Shown: positions 62,855 through 62,898 of the stretch, piece after piece
Layout: each line of letters opens with the position of its first letter
Position numbering within the stretch: the first letter of the stretch is position 1
DNA from: Terriglobia bacterium
GTDB lineage: Bacteria; Acidobacteriota; Terriglobia; Bryobacterales; Bryobacteraceae
Assembly (NCBI GenBank): GCA_020073445.1
Contig: JAIQFE010000035.1
Coordinates: forward strand, 1 to 62,898
Direction of reading: 5' to 3'
DNA length: 62,898 nucleotides
Notes under the pieces: model-generated
Databases searched by the model: none
What the model saw: only the letters and a program-made list of their open reading frames with translations
Told to the model about the DNA's origin: nothing
Translations under genes and position numbers: made by a program

Positions 62855-62898
62855 CTGCTCTGGTCCCATCCTTATTTTCCTTTTGCAAGATCACCGCC

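Noticed and set aside
1-62898. CRISPR array
   Set aside because: No regularly spaced direct repeats were seen anywhere in the window.

Overview
The window looks like a chromosomal segment of an acidobacterium of the Bryobacteraceae/Solibacter type. This is inferred from gene content, not from a marker gene: a Ser/Thr kinase fused to a beta-propeller, a MacB/FtsX-type permease of the acidobacterial kind, a PEP-CTERM protein, an LPxTA-type C-terminal anchor in a Gram-negative setting, a secreted one-haem 'carboxypeptidase regulatory-like' protein, high GC and many weak or absent Shine-Dalgarno sites. The only RNA gene seen is one tRNA-Lys(UUU). No rRNA or CRISPR array was found.

1-10.3 kb: partial NAD-malic enzyme, then a sigma-54 regulatory block. 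A PAS-PAS-PAS-AAA+-Fis enhancer-binding protein sits among envelope genes (LPxTA-anchored protein, small membrane proteins, LolA-like protein, phospholipase C-like protein, YSC84 and OmpA proteins). Three GG-N10-GC (-24/-12) promoters each have a pair of TGACC-N6-GGTCA dyads, 18 bp apart, centred 93-95 bp upstream. This is a candidate regulon readable from the DNA.

10.3-20 kb: a leftward run of glycolate/central carbon genes: quinone oxidoreductase, cytosine-deaminase-like enzyme, malate synthase A, glcD, glcE, glcF, bactofilin and a glucose-6-phosphate isomerase. Glycolate to glyoxylate to malate, and malic enzyme on to pyruvate, can be traced inside the window.

19.7-41 kb: ordinary chromosome. 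It includes a Cfa-like methyltransferase next to a DWARF1-like FAD reductase (a likely 10-methyl fatty acid pair), an MgtA-type P-type ATPase, a B12-type radical SAM protein, zwf, PPK2, an APC permease, a ferritin-like protein, a TauE exporter, hydrolases and a PepSY protein.

40.8-59.2 kb: accessory island. A Fic protein with a winged-helix tail has operator-like repeats at its start. Next comes a two-gene SPARTA defence module (TIR-APAZ plus catalytically dead short Argonaute), flanked by a broken tyrosine recombinase. After an RluA-type enzyme and a frameshifted permease comes a string of orphan genes: a PD-(D/E)XK-like protein, membrane proteins, an HNH-like protein and three proteins that may be HEPN-like. 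Several are frameshifted. SPARTA is the clearest defence system here; the 51-59 kb set is the best candidate for something undescribed, though its function is unproven.

59.2-62.9 kb: a gene-poor stretch, a Ser/Thr kinase with a PD40 propeller, and a nested inverted repeat upstream of it.
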